Shown: piece by piece, positions 35,913 to 45,108 of the stretch
Numbering within the stretch: the stretch's first letter is position 1
How the letters are laid out: each line of letters opens with the position of its first letter
Assembly (NCBI GenBank): GCA_016932035.1
Contig: JAFGDR010000008.1
Location: forward strand, 1 to 47,427
Length of the DNA stretch: 47,427 nt
From: Candidatus Cloacimonadota bacterium
Lineage (GTDB): Bacteria > Cloacimonadota > Cloacimonadia > JGIOTU-2
Reading direction: 5' to 3'
Notes under the pieces: generated by a model
What the model was told of the DNA's origin: nothing
The model's database searches: none
The model's input: the letters and a program-made list of their open reading frames with translations, nothing else
Translations under genes and position numbers: made by a program

Positions 35913-36248
35913 GATCACTCCAGTTTTTTGCATTCTGATTGCATAATACATTATATTTTTTTATCTTCCTTTTGAACGTATAAAGATCCAATAATTTTTC
36001 GCCTTGCATGTCAAGAAAAACAGGTTGAAGAAGTATTAATCTGTAACATGTATTAGCAAATTCCAAAATTACCAATAAATTTTAATTCTTGACACAAAAT
36101 CAATGCTGCAAAATTTGGTAACCAACAAATTGCATTCACGCATAACCCGTAAGGAGATTGGATAAGTAATTTGTTATTATCTGGAAAACTTCTATACTAT
36201 AATAAATTTTAGTTAGACAAAACATCGTTATTCCACGAAAGGAACATC
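35913..36248. other. 336-bp AT-rich divergent intergenic region
   Basis: Between the LamG gene (minus) and the HEAT-repeat gene (plus). TTGACA hexamers occur at 36009-36014 (minus) and near 36089 (plus), and TATAAT lies at 36198-36203 (plus), but no pair has good spacing. No gene or strong repeat is seen. Confidence 0.5.
36198..36203 (+). promoter_or_regulatory. possible -10 element before the HEAT-repeat gene
   Basis: A perfect TATAAT lies 46 bp before the ATG at 36249. The nearest -35-like sequence, TTGTTA at 36171, is 21 bp away, longer than normal, so this is a weak call. Confidence 0.3.
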
Positions 36249-37070
36249 ATGGTTAACAAAATTGGTCGCTTAACAGATAGAGATGAGAAAGAACTCAAGC
36301 TGGAAACTGAAAAAGCTCTTGAAATTTTTATTGAAAATGAAAAAAAGGGTACAAAGAAATTAGACGATCTTGCTGCATGCAAAAATTATTTCGGTAGAGA
36401 GATCGTAGGAAAAACCCTCGCAGAATCAGAGCAAAAAGATAAGCTCAACAAACTGATGAAAGGTCTCCTTGATTCTAAGAATTATGCCAAACGGGCAACA
36501 GCATTGTTCTTTTTTCTATACTACTATAAAAAACAACCCGAAGAGATGATCGAGATCGTCAGCGATTATTATGACTCCATCAAATGGGAAGCTGAAAATA
36601 TCATGGATCAATTCTGGAAAGATTACCCGCAGCTCATGAAAAAAAACATGCTGAAATGGATTGAAAGCAAAGACGAACGCAAGCGATCCCTATCTTTCCA
36701 TGGATTGGAAAACTTTTCTACAAAAGATCCGCATTTTGTTATGGAATTCATAACTAAGATCATCGATGATGAAAGCCTTGAGGTTCAAAAGAAGATTACC
36801 CACACCCTCATACAAATAGCACGATCGCGACCTGCTGAGGTTTATCCATACGTGCAGGAACTCCTTAAGGATGCAGATGACAGGCGTGTAAAAACGATCT
36901 GGGTATCAATGAAGAAGCTGGCGAATAGTCTGAAGAGCTCAAATTCAAAAGAGAAGAACAACGATTTCGCACTCCTCACAAAAAACACAATCAAAGACTG
37001 GCGTTCCGATAAAAATAAAAAAGTCCACACAATGGGTGATAAACTCTATCACATTATCAAAAACATATAA
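36249..37070 (+). CDS. HEAT-repeat protein, probable AlkD-like DNA alkylation repair protein
   Basis: This 273-residue helical, highly charged protein is built of HEAT-like repeats, with segments such as NYAKRATALFFFLYYYKKQPEEM, RKRSLSFHGLENFSTKDPHF and EVQKKITHTLIQIARSRPAEVYPYV. The total length and repeat number resemble the AlkC/AlkD-type DNA glycosylases that remove alkylated bases. The catalytic Trp/Asp pair cannot be assigned by eye, so it could instead be a non-enzymatic HEAT protein. GAAAGGA precedes the ATG. It lies 21 bp before an MtaD-type deaminase and is probably co-transcribed with it. Confidence 0.6.
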   Translation: MVNKIGRLTDRDEKELKLETEKALEIFIENEKKGTKKLDDLAACKNYFGREIVGKTLAESEQKDKLNKLMKGLLDSKNYAKRATALFFFLYYYKKQPEEMIEIVSDYYDSIKWEAENIMDQFWKDYPQLMKKNMLKWIESKDERKRSLSFHGLENFSTKDPHFVMEFITKIIDDESLEVQKKITHTLIQIARSRPAEVYPYVQELLKDADDRRVKTIWVSMKKLANSLKSSNSKEKNNDFALLTKNTIKDWRSDKNKKVHTMGDKLYHIIKNI

Positions 37071-37091
37071 CAAAAAGCATCCGGAGTGAAT

Positions 37092-38414
37092 ATGCAACAC
37101 GTTGATATTATTATCAAAAATGGTTATATTGTAACGATTAATACAGGTATGGATATTATTGAAAATGGTGCAATTGCAATAGAAAAAGACACGATCGTTG
37201 CAATCGGGAAAACTAAAGAAATCCTCAAAGAATATACCAGTTCAAACATCATAGATGCATCGACAAAGATCGTCATGCCCGGTTTGATCAACGGGCATAC
37301 ACATATTGCAATGACCTATCTGCGTGGATTTGCAGATGATCTTTTACTGCAATCATGGCTTGAGAATCACATCTGGCCTGCAGAAGAGAAATTTGTGAGA
37401 GCACAGTTTGTGTATGATTCCTCATATCATGCTTGTGCAGAACTTATCAAGAACGGAATCACGATGATCAACGACATGTATTTTTATGAGAAGGAAGCTG
37501 CTCGAGCTGCCACAAAAGCTGGCATGAGAGCAATTTTCGGAGAAGCGATTCTCGACTTCCCTATGGCATTTCACAAAACTCCCGAGAGCATGATCAATTA
37601 TTCTGTTGAAGCTTATGAAGAATTTAAAGGGAATGAACGTATCGATTTTGCCATGATGCCTCATTCAATTTACACCTGTTCGAAAAAAAATCTGATTACT
37701 GCAGCTGAAAAAGCACGCTCACAGGGAATGCTTATTCATACACATGTTTCTGAAACCAAGAAAGAGGTCGATGACTGTTTGAAAGAACACAATATTCGTC
37801 CTGTAAACTATCTTGACTCGATCGGTTTCTTAGGAAATAATGTCTCGATTGCACACGGTGTCTGGATCGATGATGAAGAACAGAAGATACTCGCAGATAA
37901 AGACGTCGGCGTTAATATCTGCACTGAATGTAACCTTAAACTCTCTTCAGGTTTTGCACCCATCAAAGGATATAAGGAAAATGGCGTAACGATCTCGCTG
38001 GCAACGGACGGAGTAGCGAGTAATAATAACCTCAGTCTACTTGATGAGATGGATATGACCGCTAAAGTTCACAAAGCCATCAATAACGATCCGACATTTC
38101 TTAATGCCGAAGAAGTGGTTCGAATGGTTACAATCGAACCTGCAAAAATATTCAATAAGGATAAGGAAGTGGGATCGCTGGAGATTGGGAAAAAAGCCGA
38201 CATAATTCTTCTTGAAAGAAACAAGCTTGAAAACCTGCCAATGTATAATGTGTATTCACATCTAGTTTATGCAATGCACAGCGAATCCGTTCAAGATGTT
38301 ATTATTAATGGTAAAATCCTCATGAAAGACAGACAGTTGCTCCACATCGACGAAGACGAAATATTCCAGAAAGCTCGATCGTATCAAGCAAAACTTCAGG
38401 AATCACTCAAGTGA
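37092..38414 (+). CDS. mtaD: MtaD-type amidohydrolase (methylthioadenosine/S-adenosylhomocysteine deaminase)
   Basis: I choose the ATG at 37092 (GGAG 5 nt upstream) over an in-frame GTG at 37086. The 440-residue cytoplasmic enzyme has a metal-dependent TIM barrel: GHTHIAMTYLRGF with the zinc-binding HxH, HTHVSETKKEV (third His), SIAHGVWID (fourth His), and ATDGVASNNNLSLLDEM with the catalytic Asp. It deaminates 5'-methylthioadenosine or S-adenosylhomocysteine to the inosine form in SAM recycling; the exact substrate cannot be told apart from related deaminases. It follows the HEAT-repeat gene by 21 bp. Confidence 0.88.
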   Translation: MQHVDIIIKNGYIVTINTGMDIIENGAIAIEKDTIVAIGKTKEILKEYTSSNIIDASTKIVMPGLINGHTHIAMTYLRGFADDLLLQSWLENHIWPAEEKFVRAQFVYDSSYHACAELIKNGITMINDMYFYEKEAARAATKAGMRAIFGEAILDFPMAFHKTPESMINYSVEAYEEFKGNERIDFAMMPHSIYTCSKKNLITAAEKARSQGMLIHTHVSETKKEVDDCLKEHNIRPVNYLDSIGFLGNNVSIAHGVWIDDEEQKILADKDVGVNICTECNLKLSSGFAPIKGYKENGVTISLATDGVASNNNLSLLDEMDMTAKVHKAINNDPTFLNAEEVVRMVTIEPAKIFNKDKEVGSLEIGKKADIILLERNKLENLPMYNVYSHLVYAMHSESVQDVIINGKILMKDRQLLHIDEDEIFQKARSYQAKLQESLK

Positions 38415-38560
38415 ATTATTTCTTCTAACCTTATACAATTCATTCTGATTAGAATAATAACGTAATAAATAATCAATACGTTAAATTTCCGTTAATTTTG
38501 ACAAAGAAACCTCTCCAATTACATTTTAATAAAACTGAAAATTATTATTTAGGAGTATTC

Positions 38561-41500
38561 ATGTATAAATATTTTACAGCATTTCTTGGTGTATTGCTTG
38601 TAGCTTTCAGCTTTGCACATGCAGCAAATGTAAATCTAGATTTCACTTTCGATAGACCTGCTCTTGTAGATAATCACATCATAACAGATTTTACGACAGC
38701 TGAGCAGATCCCAGGGGAGCCGCTCATGCCTTTTTATGGAGCTAAGATACTTCTCCCTTACGGAGAAAAAATCATTTCAATTAAAACAACTCATTCTGAT
38801 TGGGAGCTCGTAGCAAATGATACTTACATCGACTTTGCCAGAACTCCGCAGCCAACAAGCGTGAAGGAGATCATTCCTACTCAAAGAAATGAAAAAGTAT
38901 ATTCATCAGATTCACCTTATCCTGCAATGGAATATAAACATGTCAGCACAGAAATGTACACCGGGCATTCAATCGCATTGATAAATATCTATCCGATTCG
39001 ATACATCCCCAGTTCAGGAATAGTCGAATATGCTTCTGACTGGTCACTTGAGATTGAAACAACATACCACCCAGATCATGCGGTGTACCAATCAAAGATG
39101 CTGAAAAATTCCGACAAAACACTTTCCGAGCTCGATATGATGGTTGATAATCCATACGAAACTCAATCCTATCTTGGCAAGGAAACTCCATCATATTATC
39201 GTGATGACTTGATAGACCCATCAGAGCCACATGACTATATCATCATAACATCAGAAAACTTCCTTCCGACATTTACGTCTTTTAAGAACTGGAAGATCAA
39301 CCGAGGTATGCTCGCAGAGATATACACGGTGGAAGATATTTTTGATAATTATGCCGGTTCAACCAATGCTGAGAAGATCAGAAATTTCCTCATCCTTGCA
39401 TATGCATCATGGCTTAGTACGAGCAATCCTCTTGAATATGTTCTCCTCGGTGGCGATGACGAGATCGTACCTGACGTACAGTTCTATGTTGCAGCAGGAA
39501 GCACGATCGGATATATCCCGTCAGACCTTTACTATGGTGGGTTGGACGGCAGCTGGAACGCTGACGGGGATAACAGGTATGGAGAGATGAATGACAATCC
39601 TGATTTTTATCCTGAGCTTGCAGTTGGTAGAATTCCCGGTGACACACAGCAAGATTTTGTAAATGCCATATATAAGATTCAGAGCTATACCGATGTTCCA
39701 AAACCTGCGCTTGAAAAAGCCTGTATGGTCGGTGAAAATCTTAACTGGAATCCCGTAACCTGGGGCGGTGACTACAAAGATGATGTTGCAACTCGAATCC
39801 CAACAGATAATTATCATTTCTATACACTCTATCAGCGCGAAGAAACCTATTCTGGAACTGCTGTAAAAAATGCAATTAATTCAGGAATGGGTATCATAAA
39901 TCACATGGGGCATGCCAACTACAGTATTCTCATGGGTATGAGCCCTAATACCCCGGATACTTTTACAAATGATGAATATGGATTCATCTATACACAAGGC
40001 TGCTATCCGGCTGCATTTGACGATGGAACAAGCAGTAGCAGTGAATGTGTGGGCGAACGCCTTGTTATAGCCGAACACGGGCCAATGGCATTTGTGGGAA
40101 ATACCCGTTACGGCTGGTATTCTCCCGGTTCAATTGAGGGAACTTCTCAACAATTCGACCGTACTTTTTTTGATGCACTCTTTATTGAAGATATTAGAGA
40201 ACTCGGTAAAGCTAACGATTATTCAAAAGTAGCGCTTGTCTCTACAGTAGATAATCCCTGGATGCGATGGTGTTATTATGAACTCATCCTTTTTGGAGAT
40301 CCCGGAACGGAAGTCATCATGACAGATGGCGAATATCCAAACGTTGAGGTGACTAACGTTGATTTCAATGATACCTCTGGCGATAATGACGGTATTATCA
40401 ATCCCGGCGAGCAGATCGAAATGGTAGTCGAAATCCAAAATTTACCGGACTGGCAGCTTGCTGAGAATATCATCGTTGAATTTATCTGCGACAGTAGCTT
40501 TATTTCTATTCAGAATAATACATATAATTTTGGAAATCTATCTCCAGGAAATACTATTAATAATAGCGCGAATCCATTTATTTTCTCTGTTAGTCCAAGC
40601 TGCGGATACGAACATATCGAATATCAGCTTCATGTGACTGCCAACCAATCTGCAACGTACTCATTTGATAAGACATATCATAGCACATTCAGCGTTTCTC
40701 TTCTTCAGAACAACTGGCCAACCTATCTCGGTGCAGAAGTAAAATCCTCTCCTATAGTGATAGACCTGGACAATGACGAAGTAGATGAGATCGTTGCTGT
40801 GGACAGATTGGGAAATATCTTTGCAATAACCACAGATGCGCAAACAAAACCCGGTTTCCCAATTGAGCTTGATGAAGAGATCTGGGCATCTCTTGCAGCC
40901 GGTGATCTGGATAATGATGGCGACCTCGAAATGGTTGTAGCTGGAAGAAACGGCATGGTCTATGCCTATCATCATGATGGAACACAGGCATTTTCTTATG
41001 AAATAGACGGACAGATCATAACCACACCGACACTTGCAGACCTAAATGGCGACGATTACCTTGAAACGATCATACCATGTATCGACAGTAAATTGTATGT
41101 GATCGATCATGAAGGTAATGATTATGGTTCATTCCCCTATGAGTTTTCAGCAGCACTCTGTTCTGATGTTGCAGTTGGTGATATTAATAATGATGGTGTT
41201 ATCGATATGCTGGTTGGAGGAGTCGATGGAAAAGTACATGCCATCGATAATAATATGAATATTCTTGCAGGATTCCCGGTTCAGACCGAGTCACACATCT
41301 GGGCTTCGCCAATTATATTTGATAACGACTTGATCGCATTTGGTAATAGTAGCAATAAACTTTATATCATTGATGGCACAGGTTCAGTAGTTCATTCAGA
41401 AGACCTTCCTGCCAGTTTATTCTCATCACCAATCGCTTTTTCAAAGTATCCCGGCGGTGCATTTAATCTTGGATACTCATCAATGGACGGAGGAATCGGT

Positions 41501-42181
41501 ATTCTTGATGCTAGTGGAACGATGATCGATGGATGGCCTCTGAGCATGAATTCAAATTCAAAAACTAGCCCTGTTGCTTCTGATATCAATGGTGATGGTA
41601 ATGTCGAATTATTGGCTTCCACTCAAGACGGACAAATCTTCTGTTACTCATATGATGGTACAATGCTGCCCGAATTCCCGATTTTCAATCCAACCTCGGT
41701 TACTTCTCCAATCTCCCTGCACGATCTTGACGGGGATGGCGATTATGAAATCCTTGCTGGCACAACTTCCGGAATTTCCGTCTGGGATTATAAAGGTGAA
41801 TACGGTCCATTCCACCCATGGATGATGTATCGTGGTAACATCCAACGAACAGGAAATTATGCGCACAATCAAACATATGCAGTTGAGCCAGAGATTCCTG
41901 CAAATAATTTCTCATTGAAACAGAACTTCCCGAATCCTTTCAATAATTCGACAACAATTTCATACAGTCCCGGAACCTATCATTTTGAACAAGCACAAGT
42001 AGCCATTTTCAACATCAAAGGACAGATGATCCGTCAGCTTCCTTTTGATACTGGTTCATATTCCGTGCATTGGGATGGAACTGATAGCAGCGGCAAAACC
42101 CGTGCAAATGGCGTTTATCTCTACAAATTATTGACAGAGAATTACGAGTCCGATGTAAAAAGACTCCTTTTGATCAAATAA
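38561..42181 (+). CDS. gingipain-like C25 cysteine peptidase with FG-GAP propeller and T9SS sorting domain
   Basis: The start at 38561 follows AGGAG and opens a signal peptide (about 1-21, to FAHAANV). Of 1206 residues, about 22-220 are the propeptide-like N-domain (GHSIALINIYPIRYIPSSG). Residues about 230-610 are the C25 catalytic domain with H451 (HMGHANY) and C481 (YTQGCYPAAFD). An Ig-like domain follows (about 620-715). A seven-blade propeller then has six DxDxDG-type calcium loops (DLDNDEVDE, DLDNDGDLE, DLNGDDYLE, DINNDGVID, DINGDGNVE, DLDGDGDYE). The end is a T9SS type A domain (FPNPFNNSTTIS, FNIKGQM, NGVYLYKL, LLLIK). It resembles the partial gene at 45109 but adds the propeller. The tRNA-Lys starts 9 bp after its stop. 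Confidence 0.92.
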   Translation: MYKYFTAFLGVLLVAFSFAHAANVNLDFTFDRPALVDNHIITDFTTAEQIPGEPLMPFYGAKILLPYGEKIISIKTTHSDWELVANDTYIDFARTPQPTSVKEIIPTQRNEKVYSSDSPYPAMEYKHVSTEMYTGHSIALINIYPIRYIPSSGIVEYASDWSLEIETTYHPDHAVYQSKMLKNSDKTLSELDMMVDNPYETQSYLGKETPSYYRDDLIDPSEPHDYIIITSENFLPTFTSFKNWKINRGMLAEIYTVEDIFDNYAGSTNAEKIRNFLILAYASWLSTSNPLEYVLLGGDDEIVPDVQFYVAAGSTIGYIPSDLYYGGLDGSWNADGDNRYGEMNDNPDFYPELAVGRIPGDTQQDFVNAIYKIQSYTDVPKPALEKACMVGENLNWNPVTWGGDYKDDVATRIPTDNYHFYTLYQREETYSGTAVKNAINSGMGIINHMGHANYSILMGMSPNTPDTFTNDEYGFIYTQGCYPAAFDDGTSSSSECVGERLVIAEHGPMAFVGNTRYGWYSPGSIEGTSQQFDRTFFDALFIEDIRELGKANDYSKVALVSTVDNPWMRWCYYELILFGDPGTEVIMTDGEYPNVEVTNVDFNDTSGDNDGIINPGEQIEMVVEIQNLPDWQLAENIIVEFICDSSFISIQNNTYNFGNLSPGNTINNSANPFIFSVSPSCGYEHIEYQLHVTANQSATYSFDKTYHSTFSVSLLQNNWPTYLGAEVKSSPIVIDLDNDEVDEIVAVDRLGNIFAITTDAQTKPGFPIELDEEIWASLAAGDLDNDGDLEMVVAGRNGMVYAYHHDGTQAFSYEIDGQIITTPTLADLNGDDYLETIIPCIDSKLYVIDHEGNDYGSFPYEFSAALCSDVAVGDINNDGVIDMLVGGVDGKVHAIDNNMNILAGFPVQTESHIWASPIIFDNDLIAFGNSSNKLYIIDGTGSVVHSEDLPASLFSSPIAFSKYPGGAFNLGYSSMDGGIGILDASGTMIDGWPLSMNSNSKTSPVASDINGDGNVELLASTQDGQIFCYSYDGTMLPEFPIFNPTSVTSPISLHDLDGDGDYEILAGTTSGISVWDYKGEYGPFHPWMMYRGNIQRTGNYAHNQTYAVEPEIPANNFSLKQNFPNPFNNSTTISYSPGTYHFEQAQVAIFNIKGQMIRQLPFDTGSYSVHWDGTDSSGKTRANGVYLYKLLTENYESDVKRLLLIK

Positions 42182-42190
42182 ATTTCAGGT

Positions 42191-42266
<76 letters not shown>

Positions 42267-42290
42267 TTTTTTTAATTCTTGGAGCGAATA

Positions 42291-43037
42291 ATGGAAAATG
42301 ATTTGATACAAGATTTAGAACAACTTTCCATGAATGCATGGCCGTCACTTCAAACCATGCTGTACGATGGCTGGGTACTTCGATTTGCAGAAGGTGTCGC
42401 GCGTCGATCAAATTCAGTTAGTCCCATCTTTGGATCAAGTATCGATGTTGAGAAAAAAATCTCCTTCTGTGAAAACCTGTATAAGCAGCACAATCTTCCA
42501 ACAATCTTTAAGCTTACATCTCGTGTTTTCCCAAAAGATCTCGATGATATACTCACGAAGAGTGGATATCAAAAAGAAGCGGAAACCTCTGTACAGACCT
42601 GCGATCTCACTCATGCTCAGTTTGAAACAAAACCTGAAATCATTCTGAGCAATGAACTGAAAGAGGATTGGGTACAATCCTTTGTTGAACTGAATGAATT
42701 CAATACAGAAAAATCAGAGATCTATATGAGAATATTAGAGAATATCATTCCGCAAACCGTGTACGCAAGCTACAGGATCAGCAACCAGATCGTGGGATGT
42801 GGACTCGCTGTGAAACAGGGAGATCATATCGGGCTTTATGATATTATTGTCGACAAAGAGCATCGGGGTGTGGGATTGGGATACTATATTGTGACTGCAC
42901 TTATGCAATGGGGAAAGTTAAAGGGAGCTTCAACATCATATTTGCAGGTCATGCTCAATAATGCGGTTGCACTTCATTTGTATGAGAAACTCGGTTTTAA
43001 GGAACAATATCAGTATTGGTATAGGATACAATCCTAA
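42291..43037 (+). CDS. GNAT-family N-acetyltransferase
   Basis: I choose the ATG at 42291, 5 nt after GGAG. The 248-residue cytoplasmic protein has an N-terminal divergent half and a C-terminal GNAT fold. Acetyl-CoA-binding motif A reads IIVDKEHRGVGLGYYIV with the R-G-x-G-x-G turn, and motif B reads LQVMLNNAVALHLYEKLGF. N-terminal text such as AWPSLQTMLYDGWVLRFAEGV suggests a two-domain acetyltransferase acting on an unknown amine. It directly follows tRNA-Lys and may share its promoter region. Confidence 0.88.
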   Translation: MENDLIQDLEQLSMNAWPSLQTMLYDGWVLRFAEGVARRSNSVSPIFGSSIDVEKKISFCENLYKQHNLPTIFKLTSRVFPKDLDDILTKSGYQKEAETSVQTCDLTHAQFETKPEIILSNELKEDWVQSFVELNEFNTEKSEIYMRILENIIPQTVYASYRISNQIVGCGLAVKQGDHIGLYDIIVDKEHRGVGLGYYIVTALMQWGKLKGASTSYLQVMLNNAVALHLYEKLGFKEQYQYWYRIQS

Positions 43038-43140
43038 TCGTCCGTATTATTTGTGTTCAAAAATCACATGTTGTAGAAAAAATTGACGCTCATGTGAATC
43101 ATCCATTTTAGGTTTCATCAAACAAAACAACAGGAGTATC

Positions 43141-44067
43141 ATGAAAAAGAGAACTCTTCTATCAACTTTCATTATCATCATATTAGCAATTGCTATAAAC
43201 GCAAATCTTCTTGCCGAAGAAAATATTCAAAATAACGATGCCTGCATCTGGAAAATTGAATCCGACAACAATACCGTATATCTGATGGGTTCGATCCACT
43301 TCCTACAACAATCAGATTACCCTCTTGATGAGAAATATTTCCGCTGCTTTGAGGATGCTGAAAACGTGGTCTTTGAGTTGCACTATGACAGCACACAATC
43401 TCCTGCATTTCAACAATATACGGTTCTTAAAGCATTCTGTCCTGAAGGAGAAACCTTCCAGAGTATGGTGAGTGATTCCACGTATGACATTACAAGAAAA
43501 GCATTACTCGATTTCGGAACACCTCTTGCACAGTTACAGCAATTTGAGCCATGGTTCCTTGCTATAACGATGCTCAGTCTTAAACTTCAGTCTTTGGGAT
43601 TTAACCCGGAGTTAGGTGTCGATCAGCATTTTTTCAATAGATCAAAAGAAGAGGAAAAAACCATTCTTGCATTTGAAACACCGGAACAACAGATGGACCT
43701 GCTTGAATCACTTGGTGGAGATGATCAGGAAAGTTTTCTACTCAAAACGATCGATGAACTTGATGAGATGGAAGCCGGCTTCAGTGACCTTGTGGATGCA
43801 TGGAAAGCAGGTGATCTAGAGGAATTGAATGAACTTCTTAATAAAGGATTTGAGGATTATCCGGCTCTTAAGCAGTCATTATTGATACAAAGAAACCTTA
43901 ACTGGATTGATGAGATCGAGGAATTTACTAAGGATAATGAAAATTATCTTATTATTGTCGGTGCAGGTCATCTTGCTGGTGATGAGGGACTGGTAAATCT
44001 TCTAACCGAAAAAGGATATTGTGTCGAACAGATTCAAGCAATGCATGAGGAAAATAATGAAAGATAA
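43141..44067 (+). CDS. TraB/GumN-family protein
   Basis: This 308-residue protein has a signal peptide (about 1-26) followed by the TraB/GumN fold: DNNTVYLMGSIHFLQQSDYPL with GSIH near the start, the LGVDQHFFNRSKEE segment, and near the end IIVGAGHLAGDEGLVNLL with the conserved GAGH. The family is linked to TIKI-type metalloproteases but its bacterial role is unsettled. It probably acts in the periplasm. AGGAG precedes the ATG. Its last 11 bp overlap the next gene, so the two are translationally coupled. Confidence 0.88.
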   Translation: MKKRTLLSTFIIIILAIAINANLLAEENIQNNDACIWKIESDNNTVYLMGSIHFLQQSDYPLDEKYFRCFEDAENVVFELHYDSTQSPAFQQYTVLKAFCPEGETFQSMVSDSTYDITRKALLDFGTPLAQLQQFEPWFLAITMLSLKLQSLGFNPELGVDQHFFNRSKEEEKTILAFETPEQQMDLLESLGGDDQESFLLKTIDELDEMEAGFSDLVDAWKAGDLEELNELLNKGFEDYPALKQSLLIQRNLNWIDEIEEFTKDNENYLIIVGAGHLAGDEGLVNLLTEKGYCVEQIQAMHEENNER

Positions 44068-44689
44068 GATCGAACACTATGATGAAGAATATGACCACGA
44101 AGCCGAAGCAACGGGCTGGCTTGGACCGGAAGTATCTTTTGGGCTTTTATACAAGTTCTTAAAACCCGGACAAAAAGTTCTGGATATCGGGATCGGAACC
44201 GGTTTGAGTTCAGAGCTTTTTTATAAAGCAGGATTAAAGATATATGGTATGGATTTTTCTGATAAGATGCTGGATGCAGTCAAACAGAAAGGTATTACTG
44301 AAGATCTGGCACTGCACGATCTTACCGAGTTGCCTTATCCGTATTCAGAAGACTTTTTTGATATAGCGGTATGTGCAGGTGTATTTAATTTCTTTAAAAA
44401 TCTGGGTGAAGTATTTACAGAAGTATCACGTATTTTAAAGAATAATGGGTATTTTTCTTTTGTCGTGGGACATCGACGATCAGACGAGGATTCCGCAGTA
44501 CTAATCGGCTCGGAACATACAGGTTCGGATAGAACGGTGACGATGTATCGTCACTCGAGTGAACAGATACAAAACTGGCTTACTGAAGCGTCTCTGAAGG
44601 AAATACGCAGTGTGGAATTTACCGTATTCATGGATAAAGAGAGAACGCGTCGAATTCCTGCAAAGGCATATATTGTACAAAAAATGTAG
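44057..44689 (+). CDS. class I SAM-dependent methyltransferase
   Basis: The ATG at 44057, preceded by GAGGAAA, is chosen; in-frame ATGs at 44021 and 44045 lie inside the TraB/GumN gene. The 210-residue cytoplasmic enzyme has motif I KVLDIGIGTGLSSEL, motif II IYGMDFSDKML, DLTELPYP, and motif IV FFDIAVCAGVFNF: a standard small Rossmann methyltransferase. The substrate is not evident. It overlaps the exported TraB/GumN gene by 11 bp. Confidence 0.88.
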   Translation: MKDKIEHYDEEYDHEAEATGWLGPEVSFGLLYKFLKPGQKVLDIGIGTGLSSELFYKAGLKIYGMDFSDKMLDAVKQKGITEDLALHDLTELPYPYSEDFFDIAVCAGVFNFFKNLGEVFTEVSRILKNNGYFSFVVGHRRSDEDSAVLIGSEHTGSDRTVTMYRHSSEQIQNWLTEASLKEIRSVEFTVFMDKERTRRIPAKAYIVQKM

Positions 44690-44724
44690 GGTCAATTCCC
44701 CGAACTGATTATCTTTACATCAGC

Positions 44725-44790
44725 GGTTCACGCTTCGTTGTGAACCCTTCCAAGTCATAATTTTCACCCTTAACTCTCAGTTTGTGAGAG
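44725..44790 (+). terminator. two hairpins after the methyltransferase gene
   Basis: GGTTCAC (44725-44731) pairs with GTGAACC (44740-44746), and CTCTCA (44774-44779) pairs with TGAGAG (44785-44790) around GTTTG. The second is followed by CAGTTTTA. They start 36 bp after the stop at 44689; U-runs are weak. Confidence 0.4.
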
Positions 44791-44988
44791 CAGTTTTACA
44801 AAAAGATGATTATCAGAAAAAATTATCATACATCATATTATTATTCATTCTCAATTAGATAAAAACTTATTCAAATTCTAATGATCTATTAATTTAAACG
44901 AGGAATAAACGAAATATGTTTGTAAATTAGAAATAATAACATTTGACAAAAAAATCCGAATCCCAATCGTTACAAAAATAGAAAATTT

Positions 44989-45016
44989 TTGTTAAATTGC
45001 ATAGAATATGTATAAT
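44989..45016 (+). promoter_or_regulatory. sigma-70-type promoter of the second C25 peptidase
   Basis: TTGTTA (44989-44994), a 16-bp spacer and a perfect TATAAT (45011-45016) lie about 93 bp before the ATG at 45109, giving a leader of about 85 nt. Confidence 0.55.
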
Positions 45017-45108
45017 ATAAAGTGTGAAAAGATGTATAAACATGATGTAAACATCAATATGTCTTTCTCGATTATGAAAATAAAATTCAGAAAGTTCAGG
45101 ATTATAAT

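Larger units (their letters stand above)
44690..45108. other. 419-bp AT-rich intergenic region
   Basis: It holds two terminator-like hairpins (44725-44790), an AT-rich middle without features, and a sigma-70-type promoter at 44989-45016. Near 45032-45056 GATGTATAAACAT is followed by the related GATGTAAACAT. No gene is seen. Confidence 0.7.
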